Shown here: positions 49,979 through 58,848 of the stretch, one piece after another
Layout of the letters: each line of letters begins with the position of its first letter
How positions within the stretch are numbered: the first letter of the stretch is position 1
Assembly: GCF_965208555.1 (NCBI RefSeq)
Contig: NZ_OZ242342.1
Coordinates: 3,286,001-3,350,000 of the forward strand
DNA: 64,000 bases
Origin: Poriferisodalis sp965208555
GTDB lineage: Bacteria; Actinomycetota; Acidimicrobiia; Acidimicrobiales; Poriferisodalaceae
Direction: 5' to 3'
Notes under the pieces: generated by a model
Told to the model about the DNA's origin: nothing
What the model saw: the letters and a program-made list of their open reading frames with translations, nothing else
Databases searched by the model: none
Translations under genes and position numbers: made by a program

Positions 49979-51895
49979 TCAAGGAACTGTGACGTTGGCC
50001 GCTGCTGATATCGGACCCGAGAGAGTCCCGCTGATCGCTTGTACTCGATAGGTGTACGTCACGCCGGACTGCACATTGCGGTCGACATAGGCGTTGCCGC
50101 CGACTCGGGCCACTTCCTGCTCGGTGCCGCCGGATGCGGCCCGCAGGACGCGATAGGCGGTGGGTGCAGGGCCGGTAGTGGGCACGCGCCACCCGAGCCA
50201 AACCGAATTGCCCACTGCCGATCCACCAAGCCCGGTCACGGACCCCACAGCAGCCGGAGCAGTGGTGGTAGTAGTAGGCGCGGTAGGGGCAGAAGGTGTC
50301 GTGCGCAGCCCAGGTAACGTCGGCAAGTCGCCACCTTCAACCTCGCTAAAGGTCAAGGTGTCGGTCAGCGTGACGGCCCCTCGCCAGTTCCCAGACCATG
50401 AACCATGCCAATGAGTGATGTCACCTGGCACTGGCAGTCTCTTGATCTTGGGCTTATTAGCTTCAGCCTCAACACTCCAGCCCGAGACAATCCGTTCCAC
50501 AGTGTTGGGGGAATCAGTGTCGGTGATATAGAAAGTATCAACCTCCACTTCTAGCGTGAAAGACGTGCCATCCGAACCAAACGTCACTCCTCCGGAGGAG
50601 CCGCATGTGTGATCGTCGCCGTAGATATTGCCGGCCTCCGCGAGATTCTCGACCTGCGCTTCCCAGTCTTGATAGAAGTCGCGCATATACGCTTGGCTCG
50701 AATCACTGGATGAGTAGCAGCTCGCATCGAAGTAACGGTGACACTTCTTGTCGTTCAGGGTGTAATCCTCAAGACAGATGCCGACACCGCGGAATGTGTC
50801 AGGCAGCTCAAGATACGTACAGCGGAAGGTGTACGTCACGTCGCCGACCAGTCGGTTCCTGTCGCTTGAATCCCGCGTAGCATTGGAATACTCAGAATCA
50901 AAGACACAAGCGCCGGTTTTATAAGCGTTATCTGGGTAGCTGGCTGTCGGCAAGCCGGTCGATGTATCGACCTCGCCAATGTCGACCTGATCTGAATCGC
51001 TCTCACACGGCGGCGTGCTTGCCGAAACGTGGTCGTTGGAACCTGTGGACGAGTGCTTCCTGAATGACTCCCCGCACTCACTTGGTGGAGGGTGCGCGTG
51101 GCAATACCTGCTGTCTGCACCCTCAGCCGGGTGGTAGTGCCCGGTTTGACCCTCTGGGCACGGATTCGACGGTATACAGCTGCCGTTCCCGATGGGACTC
51201 CGAACCTCTCCCGGGCCGCATTCGTCGAGGCCACAACTCTGAGCGTAGGTGTACCGGTCGTGGTAGTAGTGGTTGCCGTCAGGGCAGTGGCTGCGATCAG
51301 GATGATCGTCGTGGACATAGCTGTGCGGGCTTCGATGCTGGCCTGCGGGCGGTGCCGTTCCACAGGCTTGGGCCTCGGTGTACTGGTCGTGGTAGTAGTG
51401 GTTGCCGTCAGGGCAGTGGCTGCGATCAGGATGATCGTCGTGGACATAGCTGTGCGGGCTTCGATGCTGGCCTGCGGGCGGTGCCGTTCCACAGGCTTGG
51501 GCCTCGGTGTACTGGTCGTGGTAGTAGTGGTTGCCGTCAGCGCAGTGGCTGCGATCAGAATGGTCGCCGTGCCAGTAGCTGTGCGGACTCGAGTGCTGAC
51601 CCGTGCGGTCGATCGGCGGCGCCGTGGTTGGAGCTGCCGTTGTCGGGGCCGCGGTAGTCGGTGGTGAGGTCGTGGGCGATTGGCGTATGCCACAGAAATG
51701 TCCGTGTCCATTGTTCGCGCCGGGCGCCTCCCCGTAGCTGTACGCATCCGGGCCGTAACGCTCCACACAATTGTGCGCGTGTGCTGCTGAGCCGCTCAGA
51801 ACTCCCTCTACGAGCCACCACGCTCCGACCAGCACGCTCGCAGCCAGCACAAACCGCGACAACATCGACCACCAATTCAGTGAGTAGTTGCTCAT
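49979..51895 (-). CDS. Exported His-rich repeat protein with Cys-rich domain and FN3
   Basis: This 638-aa protein has a hydrophobic export/anchor segment at about residues 12-38. A Thr/Pro linker follows, then three 43-residue repeats (about 100-228) very rich in His, Asp and Tyr: SPHSYVHDDHPDRSHC, PDGNHYYHDQYTEAQACG. Such repeats could bind metal ions. Next is a Cys-rich globular region (about 330-480, GDVTYTFRCTYLELPDTFRG, CHRYFDASCYSS) that is homologous to the same region of the 623-aa protein at 51973. A Thr-rich linker and a C-terminal FN3 domain (about 555-638, ending in GNAYVDRNVQSGVTYTYRVQ) follow. It lies directly upstream of the lipoprotein gene (11-nt gap). Function unknown. Confidence 0.7.
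   Translation of the reverse strand: MSNYSLNWWSMLSRFVLAASVLVGAWWLVEGVLSGSAAHAHNCVERYGPDAYSYGEAPGANNGHGHFCGIRQSPTTSPPTTAAPTTAAPTTAPPIDRTGQHSSPHSYWHGDHSDRSHCADGNHYYHDQYTEAQACGTAPPAGQHRSPHSYVHDDHPDRSHCPDGNHYYHDQYTEAQACGTAPPAGQHRSPHSYVHDDHPDRSHCPDGNHYYHDRYTYAQSCGLDECGPGEVRSPIGNGSCIPSNPCPEGQTGHYHPAEGADSRYCHAHPPPSECGESFRKHSSTGSNDHVSASTPPCESDSDQVDIGEVDTSTGLPTASYPDNAYKTGACVFDSEYSNATRDSSDRNRLVGDVTYTFRCTYLELPDTFRGVGICLEDYTLNDKKCHRYFDASCYSSSDSSQAYMRDFYQDWEAQVENLAEAGNIYGDDHTCGSSGGVTFGSDGTSFTLEVEVDTFYITDTDSPNTVERIVSGWSVEAEANKPKIKRLPVPGDITHWHGSWSGNWRGAVTLTDTLTFSEVEGGDLPTLPGLRTTPSAPTAPTTTTTAPAAVGSVTGLGGSAVGNSVWLGWRVPTTGPAPTAYRVLRAASGGTEQEVARVGGNAYVDRNVQSGVTYTYRVQAISGTLSGPISAAANVTVP
51240..51626 (-). repeat. 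Three tandem 129-bp coding repeats (43 aa)
   Basis: Units are offset by exactly 129 bp (recurrence of the codons for TYRYHHYY-type His/Tyr stretches at 51252, 51381 and 51510). The last two are nearly identical. They encode the His-rich repeats of the exported protein at 49979-51895. Confidence 0.9.
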
Positions 51896-51972
51896 GACTG
51901 CTCCATTCCTCGCACCTGGCCAACAGGTCGATGCTTACGTCGGATTCCTGCTGGCGCTACGCGCACTTGCAT

Positions 51973-53844
51973 CTAGGGAAAGCGTGCGCTTGTCGGTTCT
52001 GATGCCGGACCTGCTGTTGTGCCAGTGACCGCCTGCACGCGGTAGGTGTATTGCGTGCCCGACACACCGCTGCGGTCAACATAGGCGTTTCCGCTCACGG
52101 TGGCGATGAGCTGTTCGACTCCATCTGGTCCGGTCCGAAGTACCCGATAGCTGATCGTGGGAGTGCTGCCTGACAGATCACGCCACCCGAGCCACATCGC
52201 ACCTCCGCTGGCTCCCGCGCCGAGGCCGGTCACCTTGGCTGGCGCCGATGTCGATGAGCCAGTGCTTGATGTGCCGGGTGGCTCCTGGGTCGCTGTAGAT
52301 GTCGATGTGTCCCGGCAGGGATCGCTGGTGTCTTGCGGATGACCGGTACCGGCGACGGAGATCTTGATGCAGACTTCCGGGTACTGGCTCGGGTCTCCAT
52401 AGAAGTGCGTCGGCGAGTCTGCGTCGTAGGCGCGGATCCACAAGTCACGGCGGAGCACCGATTCATCGTCGAGATCGATCGCGAAGGGCACGGTGAAGCT
52501 CACTGTCACGGTCGCTGTCGACGGTTGAACGGCGGACTGCGTCTTGATGTTTGAGACTTCGTCAGCAGTGCCGCAGCGGAAGTCGGATTCGTAGATCTCC
52601 ATCTCTTCTGTGACGTCTGGGTCTTTGGGACGGAAGTACTGCTGGGAGGGATCATCGGCGTCGTAGCACAGGTCGTCAAAGAAACGGCGACAGTGCCGCG
52701 ACGGGAAACGCTCGGGGTCGCTCGAAGACTCACGGCCTGAAGTCTCTGAAGCGAATCTGACGTCGTGCAGGCACATCGAAGAGCCGCGGTGTGTCGCCGC
52801 GCGAACGTTGGGGCACGTGGCCTTGTAGGTGATGCTGCCGGTCACGACGTTTGTCTCGCTGTCATGAAGCGTGTCGGCAATCGCGGCGCCGAAAGTGCAG
52901 TCACCCACATCCTGCGTGCCTTCGCTGGTGAGCACAATCGGCACCGGATTCGTGAGACTCACCTCCGAAACCGTGCTCTTGGCTTCGTCATCCTCTTCGT
53001 TATCCGAGATGCAGCTGCCGTTTTCGTTGGGGTTCGGGACTTCGCCCGGGTCGCATTCCTCTTCGGCCGCTGGCTCTTCGCCTTCTTCAGGATCCTCGTC
53101 GCGCTCTTCTTCTTCTTCTTCTTCTTCTTCTTCTTCCTCCTCCTCCTCTTGCTGCTGTTCTTCCTCTTCGTCGTCGGCGACGCAGCCGCCGTTGCCGTTG
53201 GGATTGGGGACCTGGCCAGCAGGGCATGACGGCGGCTGGGTCGTAGAAGGCGCAGTAGTCGGGGGCGCAGTGGTGGGTGGTGGTTGTTCGTTGTCGGTGC
53301 CGCCGGGGTGGCCGCTGCCGGGTGGGGTGGTGGTTGTGGTGGGTGGTGGTTGTTCGTTGTCGGTGCCGCCGGGGTGGCCGCTGCCGGGTGGGGTGGTGGT
53401 TGTGGTGGGTGGTGGTTGTTCGTTGTCGGTGCCGCCGGGGTGGCCGCTACCGGGTGGCTGGGTCGTCGTGGTGGGTGGGGGAGGAGGTGGGGGATTCTGG
53501 CCGCAGTTGGGCCATGGCTGGCATGGGGGAGGGGGTGGTGGAGGTGGCGGCGGTGGAGGGGGTGGTGGCGGTGGCGGGTTCTGGCCGCAGTTGGGCCATG
53601 GCTGGCATGGCGGCGGTTGCGTCGTGGGAGCCGCTGTGGTCGGTGGCGCGTGAGTGTGCGGCACGTTCTCCCACCAGCACTGCTGACCCGCGATCGGGTC
53701 GAACGAGCAGCGCCGCACGCGCTGTGGGTGGGCGCCGGCGTCGGCTGTGCTCAGCACCACTGGCACCAGCACGCCTGCCAGCACAGCGGCGGCCAATGCC
53801 GCTCCGAGCAGGTGCTCTCGCCAGTTCCATGAACGACCACTCAT
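51973..53844 (-). CDS. Exported Pro/Thr/Glu-rich protein with Cys-rich domain and FN3
   Basis: This 623-aa protein is the first gene of the four-gene cluster. A hydrophobic export/anchor segment is at about residues 11-32. Then a Cys/Trp-rich start (CSFDPIAGQQCWWENVPHTH), two PPCQPWPNCGQNPPPP blocks with long Pro runs, three 22-residue repeats PPPTTTTTPPGSGHPGGTDN, and a Glu tract of about 30 residues (EEEEEQQQEEEE). Two short modules CPAGQVPNPNGNGGC and CDPGEVPNPNENGSC surround it. The Cys-rich region (about 310-470) is homologous to that of the protein at 49979. A C-terminal FN3 domain (about 540-623) ends in NAYVDRSGVSGTQYTYRVQA. Disordered Pro- and Glu-rich parts suggest a wall- or surface-spanning stalk. 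Start at 53844 has GGGAGA 8-9 nt upstream. Confidence 0.7.
   Translation of the reverse strand: MSGRSWNWREHLLGAALAAAVLAGVLVPVVLSTADAGAHPQRVRRCSFDPIAGQQCWWENVPHTHAPPTTAAPTTQPPPCQPWPNCGQNPPPPPPPPPPPPPPPPPPCQPWPNCGQNPPPPPPPTTTTQPPGSGHPGGTDNEQPPPTTTTTPPGSGHPGGTDNEQPPPTTTTTPPGSGHPGGTDNEQPPPTTAPPTTAPSTTQPPSCPAGQVPNPNGNGGCVADDEEEEQQQEEEEEEEEEEEEEEERDEDPEEGEEPAAEEECDPGEVPNPNENGSCISDNEEDDEAKSTVSEVSLTNPVPIVLTSEGTQDVGDCTFGAAIADTLHDSETNVVTGSITYKATCPNVRAATHRGSSMCLHDVRFASETSGRESSSDPERFPSRHCRRFFDDLCYDADDPSQQYFRPKDPDVTEEMEIYESDFRCGTADEVSNIKTQSAVQPSTATVTVSFTVPFAIDLDDESVLRRDLWIRAYDADSPTHFYGDPSQYPEVCIKISVAGTGHPQDTSDPCRDTSTSTATQEPPGTSSTGSSTSAPAKVTGLGAGASGGAMWLGWRDLSGSTPTISYRVLRTGPDGVEQLIATVSGNAYVDRSGVSGTQYTYRVQAVTGTTAGPASEPTSARFP
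53103..53170 (-). repeat. Poly-Glu coding triplet tract
   Basis: A run of GAA and GAG codons (CTT/CTC on the plus strand) with a few CAG. It encodes the Glu tract of the 623-aa protein and could change length by slippage in units of three bases. Confidence 0.85.
53273..53470 (-). repeat. Three tandem 66-bp coding repeats
   Basis: TTGTTCGTTGTCGGTGCCG recurs at 53284, 53350 and 53416, exactly 66 bp apart. They encode the 22-residue PPPTTTTT-PPGSGHPGGTDNEQ repeats of the 623-aa protein. Confidence 0.9.
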
Positions 53845-53901
53845 GAATGCTGTCTCCCTCGCTCAGATACACACGAGGTGGCACTCTAGAGCACTGACCA
53901 G

Positions 53902-53928
53902 CAGTGATGTCGTCATACGACATCACTG
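53902..53928. promoter_or_regulatory. 27-bp palindrome upstream of the four-gene exported cluster
   Basis: CAGTGATGTCGT-CAT-ACGACATCACTG is a perfect inverted repeat with 12-bp arms and a 3-nt centre. It lies 58 nt before the start of the first gene (53844) in an A+T-rich promoter region (TATATCTATAC nearby). It is a strong candidate operator for the whole cluster. I do not recognise the regulator family. The rest of 53845-54006 holds no gene. Confidence 0.7.
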
Positions 53929-54006
53929 ATATATCTATACAAAGCTCCAATCTGGACTAATCCGCACTATCACACGCCAGCGTGCTTCGGAGCGCCGAGA
54001 GACGCG

Positions 54007-54040
54007 AAAGGGGTGCCGGGCCGAAGCCCGACACCCCTTC
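54007..54040 (-). terminator. Rho-independent terminator of the betaine transporter operon
   Basis: Read on the minus strand: GGGGTGTCGGGC, loop TTCG, GCCCGGCACCCC, then TTT. The 12-bp stem has one G-T pair and a stable UUCG loop. It lies 53 nt past the stop of the substrate-binding protein gene. On the plus strand it reads as a stem with a T-run on neither side. Confidence 0.85.
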
Positions 54041-54092
54041 TGACTCTGTCTCTTGGTGTCGCTGCAGAGTTGGGCAGCGACAGGGTTTGCCG

Positions 54093-55301
54093 TTAGGCGG
54101 CCGCCCTCGCGGTCTCAAGCCAGGCGTCAACCGTGCCCCTGTTGGCCGCAATCCAGTCGGCTGCCAGCTGCGCGATCTCGGCCTCGGTGTCCTTGCCGCC
54201 GGCTTGCTCGACGTTGGCAAGCGACACGTCGATGACGGAGAGCTTTGCCTCACGCAACAGCGCCGCGGCCGCCGGATTGGCCGCAAGCCATTCCTTGTTG
54301 GCCGTCACCTGGATGTCTGCCGGCACCCAGCCGAGGCGGCAGAAGCCGTCGACGTCTGCAGCCGGGCACTGATCGGCCGGAATGTCGAGTCGCACCTCTT
54401 CGCCGGTTGCGTAGAAGCGCTGGTCGAATTCTTCACCGCCGTCGAACCCGGTCGGATTGGAGTCATCCAGCACGTTCTCCATAGCGATCCAGTAGGCGTT
54501 GCCGCCCGGGCGGATCTGCGTGATGTAGGCGCTGGGCGTCCACGTGTAGATCACCGCCGGCTCGCCAGCGTTCATCTTGGCCTCGGCCTCAGCGAACATG
54601 GCGTCGTAACCAGCGATGGTCTGGGTGATGTTGTCCCAGCCAGAGAACGCGATCTGCGCGGTGATGATGTTGTCGCAGGTCCAGCTCTCCTGGCAGCCGT
54701 AGATCTCGGCGATTCCGTCACCGTCAGAGTCGAACAATGCCCGGATATCGGGATCGTCGTTGATCTGGTCGATGTGGGTGATGCCGTGCTCGTCGGCGAC
54801 CGACTTGGTCACGAGGAATCCTTGGAGTCCGCCGCCCTGGAAGACTGCGCCGACCTTCTCCAGATGGTCGCCGACCGTCGATCCGTCGGGCAGCTCCGGC
54901 TCCCACCACGAGTTGTGACCGGGGTACCAGCTATTGGCCCAGAAGTCCACGTCGCCCTCGGCCATCGCCAGATACGCCAAGGACGGTCCGAGTTCCGCCT
55001 CGGATGGCTCGCTGACCTCGTAGCCGAGTTCTTCGAGCATCTGCTTGTACACCTGGGCCTGGAAGTAGCCGGTCGACCAGTCGGCGCGTGCCATCGTGAC
55101 CGAGACACCCTCGCCGGGTGTCATCGACATCTCTTCTTCCATCGGCTCTTCTTCGACCATCGCTTCGGTGGTGGCGGCCGGCGCTGCCGTCTCCTCGGTT
55201 TCGACGGCTTCGTCGTCACCGTCGTCACCGCCGCATGCGGCGGCGAAGAGCGCGAAGGCCGCTAGCAAGAGCAGCAGCTTGGTCAATCGTTTTGTTTGCA
55301 T
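54093..55301 (-). CDS. Glycine betaine/proline-type ABC transporter substrate-binding lipoprotein
   Basis: This 402-aa lipoprotein has a signal sequence of 22 residues with lipobox AAAC (Cys23). A Gly/Asp/Glu-rich linker to about residue 62 follows. The rest is the OpuAC-type binding fold: VTMARADWSTGYFQAQVYKQ, ELGPSLAYLAMAEGDVDFWA, NSWYPGHNSWWEPELP and YTWTPSAYITQIRPGG. Trp and Asp residues in these match the aromatic box of quaternary-amine binders, so glycine betaine, proline betaine or choline is likely. The start has GGAGG 8-9 nt upstream. It is the last gene of the operon ATPase-permease-binding protein. A terminator follows. The 191-nt gap 55302-55492 to the permease holds no gene. Confidence 0.88.
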   Translation of the reverse strand: MQTKRLTKLLLLLAAFALFAAACGGDDGDDEAVETEETAAPAATTEAMVEEEPMEEEMSMTPGEGVSVTMARADWSTGYFQAQVYKQMLEELGYEVSEPSEAELGPSLAYLAMAEGDVDFWANSWYPGHNSWWEPELPDGSTVGDHLEKVGAVFQGGGLQGFLVTKSVADEHGITHIDQINDDPDIRALFDSDGDGIAEIYGCQESWTCDNIITAQIAFSGWDNITQTIAGYDAMFAEAEAKMNAGEPAVIYTWTPSAYITQIRPGGNAYWIAMENVLDDSNPTGFDGGEEFDQRFYATGEEVRLDIPADQCPAADVDGFCRLGWVPADIQVTANKEWLAANPAAAALLREAKLSVIDVSLANVEQAGGKDTEAEIAQLAADWIAANRGTVDAWLETARAAA

Positions 55302-55492
55302 TACGGAGATCCTCCCTGATCTGCGTTGGATTGCATCACGCGGCGCGTTGCGTCGCGTCCACGCAAGAGCGGTGCCGTTCGCCCGGCTCGACGAGGGCTC
55401 CCTGGATGGCAGCGTAGTCGCACTGCCAACGCGCTCCGAATCCTAGACCGCGCACGCATGTTCGGAACGACACATGCAGCATGCTGTTCGGC

Positions 55493-57598
55493 TTAAGCGT
55501 CGCTGGACTCGGATGCTTCCGTGGTCGTGTCGCTGTACACCTTCGTGCGGCGGAACTCGCGCAACACGCTCGCAGCAGATGCGGCGAGCACGCTGCCGCC
55601 GCTCATCGCCAGGAATGCCCCGATGCCGCTCAGGTAGTTGTCGTCGGCAGATCGGGTCAACGTCACCACCCAGGCCAGGGCGACGACGACAATCCCAGTG
55701 CCGATCCCGGCCACGGCAGAACTCCACACCCATTGACGATGTTCTCGTGCGCCGAAGACGCCCGCTGCGGGAAGGCATGCGGCCAGACCGATGATGGCTA
55801 TCAACAACGTCCAGAGGCCGAGGCGGGTGCCGTCGCCGCTCATGCCGTCGATGACGATCTCCTTCTCCGCTGAGAGCTCCGATGTCAAGGTGGAGATCTG
55901 CGCCGCCACGACGCCGGACTGCGACGGATCCGCCTCGGCTTTCGCTCTGAGTTCGTCGATCTGTGCTTGAACATCAGGGGTGATGATCACGTCGGCCCGC
56001 CGGTCGAAGCTCCATCCGGAGAATGCGCCGGCGAGGATGATGATCACCGCAACCCCTGCGGCGATGACACGTCCCCAGCCGATGCGAGCACTCAGCGGGT
56101 GCGTGGGCGAATGCGGAGCGTTGCTGATCCACCACCATGACCCGGCGACGGCGATGATTGCCCCCACGAGCATGACGTAGATGCCGGCCCCTGTTGCGGA
56201 CGCCGCAGCGAGTTCCGACGGCTCGGCTGCGATGTAGGCGACGGACATCACCAAGAGCGCCAGCGAGCAGATGAGCGCGCCATCGGGCGACCACCAGCGA
56301 GCAAATCGCCCTGGGGCGAACAACGTGTTGAGCGATGCAGCGATGATGAAGATGCCCAATGCGAGTGCGGCGTAGCCGAACCATGAGCCGCCTGAGACGG
56401 ACAGACCGTTCAAGTCCATGCCGGCGAGGTCTTCGTCGGCACGCCGGCCGTACGCCGTCAGGAAGCCGGCATCGCTGTGCCACGTCAGGAACACCGACAC
56501 AGCGGCAACGAGTCCGCCCAAGCCGGCCAGCAGCGTGCCTCGACGCTCCGTCGAGCCCGCCGGGGCAAAGCTGCCCTCGGTGTCGTCCTCTGGCGTGGCG
56601 GCTTGCTTGTCAGCGGATTCCTCTTCCTCCAGCAGCAGCTCCGGGTCGCGCCGGTGAGCCCAGGCCCGCCGTATGCGGCGGAGCAGGCTTGTCTCGGTAT
56701 CGGTCTCGCGCTGCGAGATGCGATCGAGCACCACGGCCACCAGGAAGAATGCCAAACCGCTCGCAGCGCCTTCAGCGACGCTCTGGCGCGAGAGAGCACC
56801 GAAGAGCAGGCGCCCGAGTCCCCCGGCACCCATAATCGCTGCGATGCCCAGCATCGAGATGGCGAGCAGCAGGGTTTGGTTGATGCCGGTCATGATGGCG
56901 GGCCGCGCAAGCGGGATCTGGACATCGGTGAGGACGCGCCATTCGGGAGCGCCGTAGGCCCGGCTGGCTTCCACGACATCTTCGGGCACCTGCCGGATGC
57001 CGAGATTTGTGAGTCGCACCAGCGGCGGCAGCGCGAACACCATGGTCACCATCGTCGCTGACACTTCGCCGATGCCGAAGAAATAGATGAACGGCAGCAT
57101 GTAGACGAACGAATGCACCACCTGCATCGCGTCGAGCACCGGCCGCACCACCTGCCAGATGGCGTCGACACGCCCGCACACGATGCCCAGCGGGATGCCG
57201 ACGATGACGCACAACAGCACGGCGACGCCGACGAAGCCGATGGTGCGTGCGGTCTCGAGCCAGTACGCATTGCCGAGAATCCCGCAGATGCCCAAGCCGA
57301 AGGCCGCGAACGCGCCGATCTTGACATTGCGCACCAAGCTGCCGATGACAAAGAAGGCAATGACCACCCACACCCAGGAGATCGGCTCGAGGATGTCCTC
57401 GACCAGGAAACCGATGAGCGTCTGGAACGGCCATTCGATGATCGTCAGCAGCCACTTGAGGTTGACGGTGATCCAGTCGACGGCTTGATCCATCCACGAG
57501 CCGAACGGGATCTCGAACTGGTCGAGAACCGTGTTGTCAGTGATCCCAGGCTGCGAGGGCGCGCCCTCGGCCTGCGCGAGCAGTGCGGCGGCGCTCAC
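55493..57598 (-). CDS. Glycine betaine/proline-type ABC transporter permease with C-terminal extra membrane domain
   Basis: This 701-aa protein has the ProW/OpuAB permease fold in the first 310 residues, with a start at the GTG at 57598 overlapping the ATPase stop (GTGA). The ABC-permease loop is VVEASRAYGAPEWRVLTDVQ, IPLARPAIMTGINQTLL. The remaining 390 residues are unusual: an acidic linker, four to five TM helices (VSVFLTWHSDAGF onward), a coiled coil near DVQAQIDELRAKAEADPSQS, and further TM helices at the end. ProW-type permeases are normally 280-350 aa. The extra domain could sense osmotic state or anchor another part of the transporter, but nothing in it is recognised. It would still give a functional ABC permease. 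Confidence 0.85.
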   Translation of the reverse strand: MSAAALLAQAEGAPSQPGITDNTVLDQFEIPFGSWMDQAVDWITVNLKWLLTIIEWPFQTLIGFLVEDILEPISWVWVVIAFFVIGSLVRNVKIGAFAAFGLGICGILGNAYWLETARTIGFVGVAVLLCVIVGIPLGIVCGRVDAIWQVVRPVLDAMQVVHSFVYMLPFIYFFGIGEVSATMVTMVFALPPLVRLTNLGIRQVPEDVVEASRAYGAPEWRVLTDVQIPLARPAIMTGINQTLLLAISMLGIAAIMGAGGLGRLLFGALSRQSVAEGAASGLAFFLVAVVLDRISQRETDTETSLLRRIRRAWAHRRDPELLLEEEESADKQAATPEDDTEGSFAPAGSTERRGTLLAGLGGLVAAVSVFLTWHSDAGFLTAYGRRADEDLAGMDLNGLSVSGGSWFGYAALALGIFIIAASLNTLFAPGRFARWWSPDGALICSLALLVMSVAYIAAEPSELAAASATGAGIYVMLVGAIIAVAGSWWWISNAPHSPTHPLSARIGWGRVIAAGVAVIIILAGAFSGWSFDRRADVIITPDVQAQIDELRAKAEADPSQSGVVAAQISTLTSELSAEKEIVIDGMSGDGTRLGLWTLLIAIIGLAACLPAAGVFGAREHRQWVWSSAVAGIGTGIVVVALAWVVTLTRSADDNYLSGIGAFLAMSGGSVLAASAASVLREFRRTKVYSDTTTEASESSDA

Positions 57599-58848
57599 AT
57601 GAACACCTCCCGCTCGAAGCCGTCTATGAGCTGTTCGACCCTGCCCATCTCCTCCATGATGAGGCGGGGGTCGAGGTTGCCGATCAGCCTGCCGTCGTCG
57701 TCGACCACCGCAATCGACAGGCCGCGACCGGCGAACGCGTAGAGCTCGTTGAGCGTGGCGTCGGGACCGCACTTCTCGAAGTCGGATCTCAGCGCCTTCT
57801 TCAAGTCGTTGCTGCCCATGCTGCGAGCGCGCAGGCCGTCGGCCGCCGTCAGCAGCGAAGTGGGCCGTCCTGACGCATCGCAGCAGAAGCGTCCCGCAAT
57901 GTCGCCGCAGAGCGTGAGGGCGTCGCTCAGCGACATATCGGCGGGGATCGGACGCGGCTCGGTCATCACCTCATGCGCCTGAATGACCCGCCCCTGGTCC
58001 ACGTCCTGGACGAACTCGGCCACGTATCCGGTGGCCGGCTCGGTGAGAATTTCCTCGGGCGTGCCGATCTGCACCACCGCACCGTCCTTCATGATGCAGA
58101 CCCGGTCGCCGATGCGCAGCGCCTCGTTGAGGTCGTGGGTGATGAACAGGATCGTCTTGTGAACCTCGGCTTGAATCTCCATCATCTCGTCCTGCATCTG
58201 GCGGCGGATCAGCGGGTCCAAAGCGCTGAAGGCCTCGTCCATGAGCAGGATGTCGGGATCCGACGCGAGGGCCCGAGCGAGTCCCACCCGCTGCTGCATG
58301 CCGCCTGAGAGCTGCGACGGCCGGTGTTCTGCGAATGCGGCCAAGCCGACGAGTTCCAGTGCGCTCATCGAGGCTTCGTCGCGTGCGGACTTGTCGACCT
58401 TTTGCACCTTGAGCCCGTAACCGACGTTGTCGATGACGCTGCGATGCGGGAAGAGCGCGAAATGCTGGAAGACCATGCCCATCTTCTCCCGGCGGAACTC
58501 CTGCAGGTCGGTGCCGTCGAGCTTCTGCACGTCGACGCCATCCACGAGCACCTCACCGTGAGTGACGTCGTGCAGCTTGTTGACCATCCGGATCGCCGTC
58601 GACTTGCCCGAGCCGGAGAGGCCCATCACGACGAAGATCTCGCCGCGGTTGACCGAGAAGTTCACATCGGTGAGTCCGACGACATGACCCGAGAGCCGTT
58701 GCACGTCGTTCTTGGGCATGCCGGAACGGGCGAGCTCGAACGCGCGGCCCCTGGGCTGCGGCCCGAAGATCTTGTACACATCGCTGAGGCGGATGATCTC
58801 GTCGCCCTCAGCAGCGCCATTGCCCGGGTTGTTGGCGTCGTCGCTCAT
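57595..58848 (-). CDS. proV: Glycine betaine/proline-type ABC transporter ATP-binding protein with CBS pair
   Basis: This 417-aa ATPase energises uptake. The Walker A is GLSGSGKST, the ABC signature LSGGMQQRVGLARALA and Walker B DILLMDEAFSALDP, followed by the switch His in FITHDLNE. Two CBS-type domains (about 300-400; ADMSLSDALTLCGDIAGRFC, LSIAVVDDDGRLIGNLDP) follow, as in OpuAA/ProV where they sense ionic strength. The N-terminus FGPQPRGRAFELARSGMPKN is the standard ProV opening. ATG at 58848 has GGGGGA 5 nt upstream. It is the first gene of the operon; its last codons overlap the permease start. Confidence 0.93.
   Translation of the reverse strand: MSDDANNPGNGAAEGDEIIRLSDVYKIFGPQPRGRAFELARSGMPKNDVQRLSGHVVGLTDVNFSVNRGEIFVVMGLSGSGKSTAIRMVNKLHDVTHGEVLVDGVDVQKLDGTDLQEFRREKMGMVFQHFALFPHRSVIDNVGYGLKVQKVDKSARDEASMSALELVGLAAFAEHRPSQLSGGMQQRVGLARALASDPDILLMDEAFSALDPLIRRQMQDEMMEIQAEVHKTILFITHDLNEALRIGDRVCIMKDGAVVQIGTPEEILTEPATGYVAEFVQDVDQGRVIQAHEVMTEPRPIPADMSLSDALTLCGDIAGRFCCDASGRPTSLLTAADGLRARSMGSNDLKKALRSDFEKCGPDATLNELYAFAGRGLSIAVVDDDGRLIGNLDPRLIMEEMGRVEQLIDGFEREVFM

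Noticed and set aside
51240..51626. Possible CRISPR-like or attachment-site repeats
   Set aside because: The 129-bp units are in-frame coding repeats of a His-rich protein.
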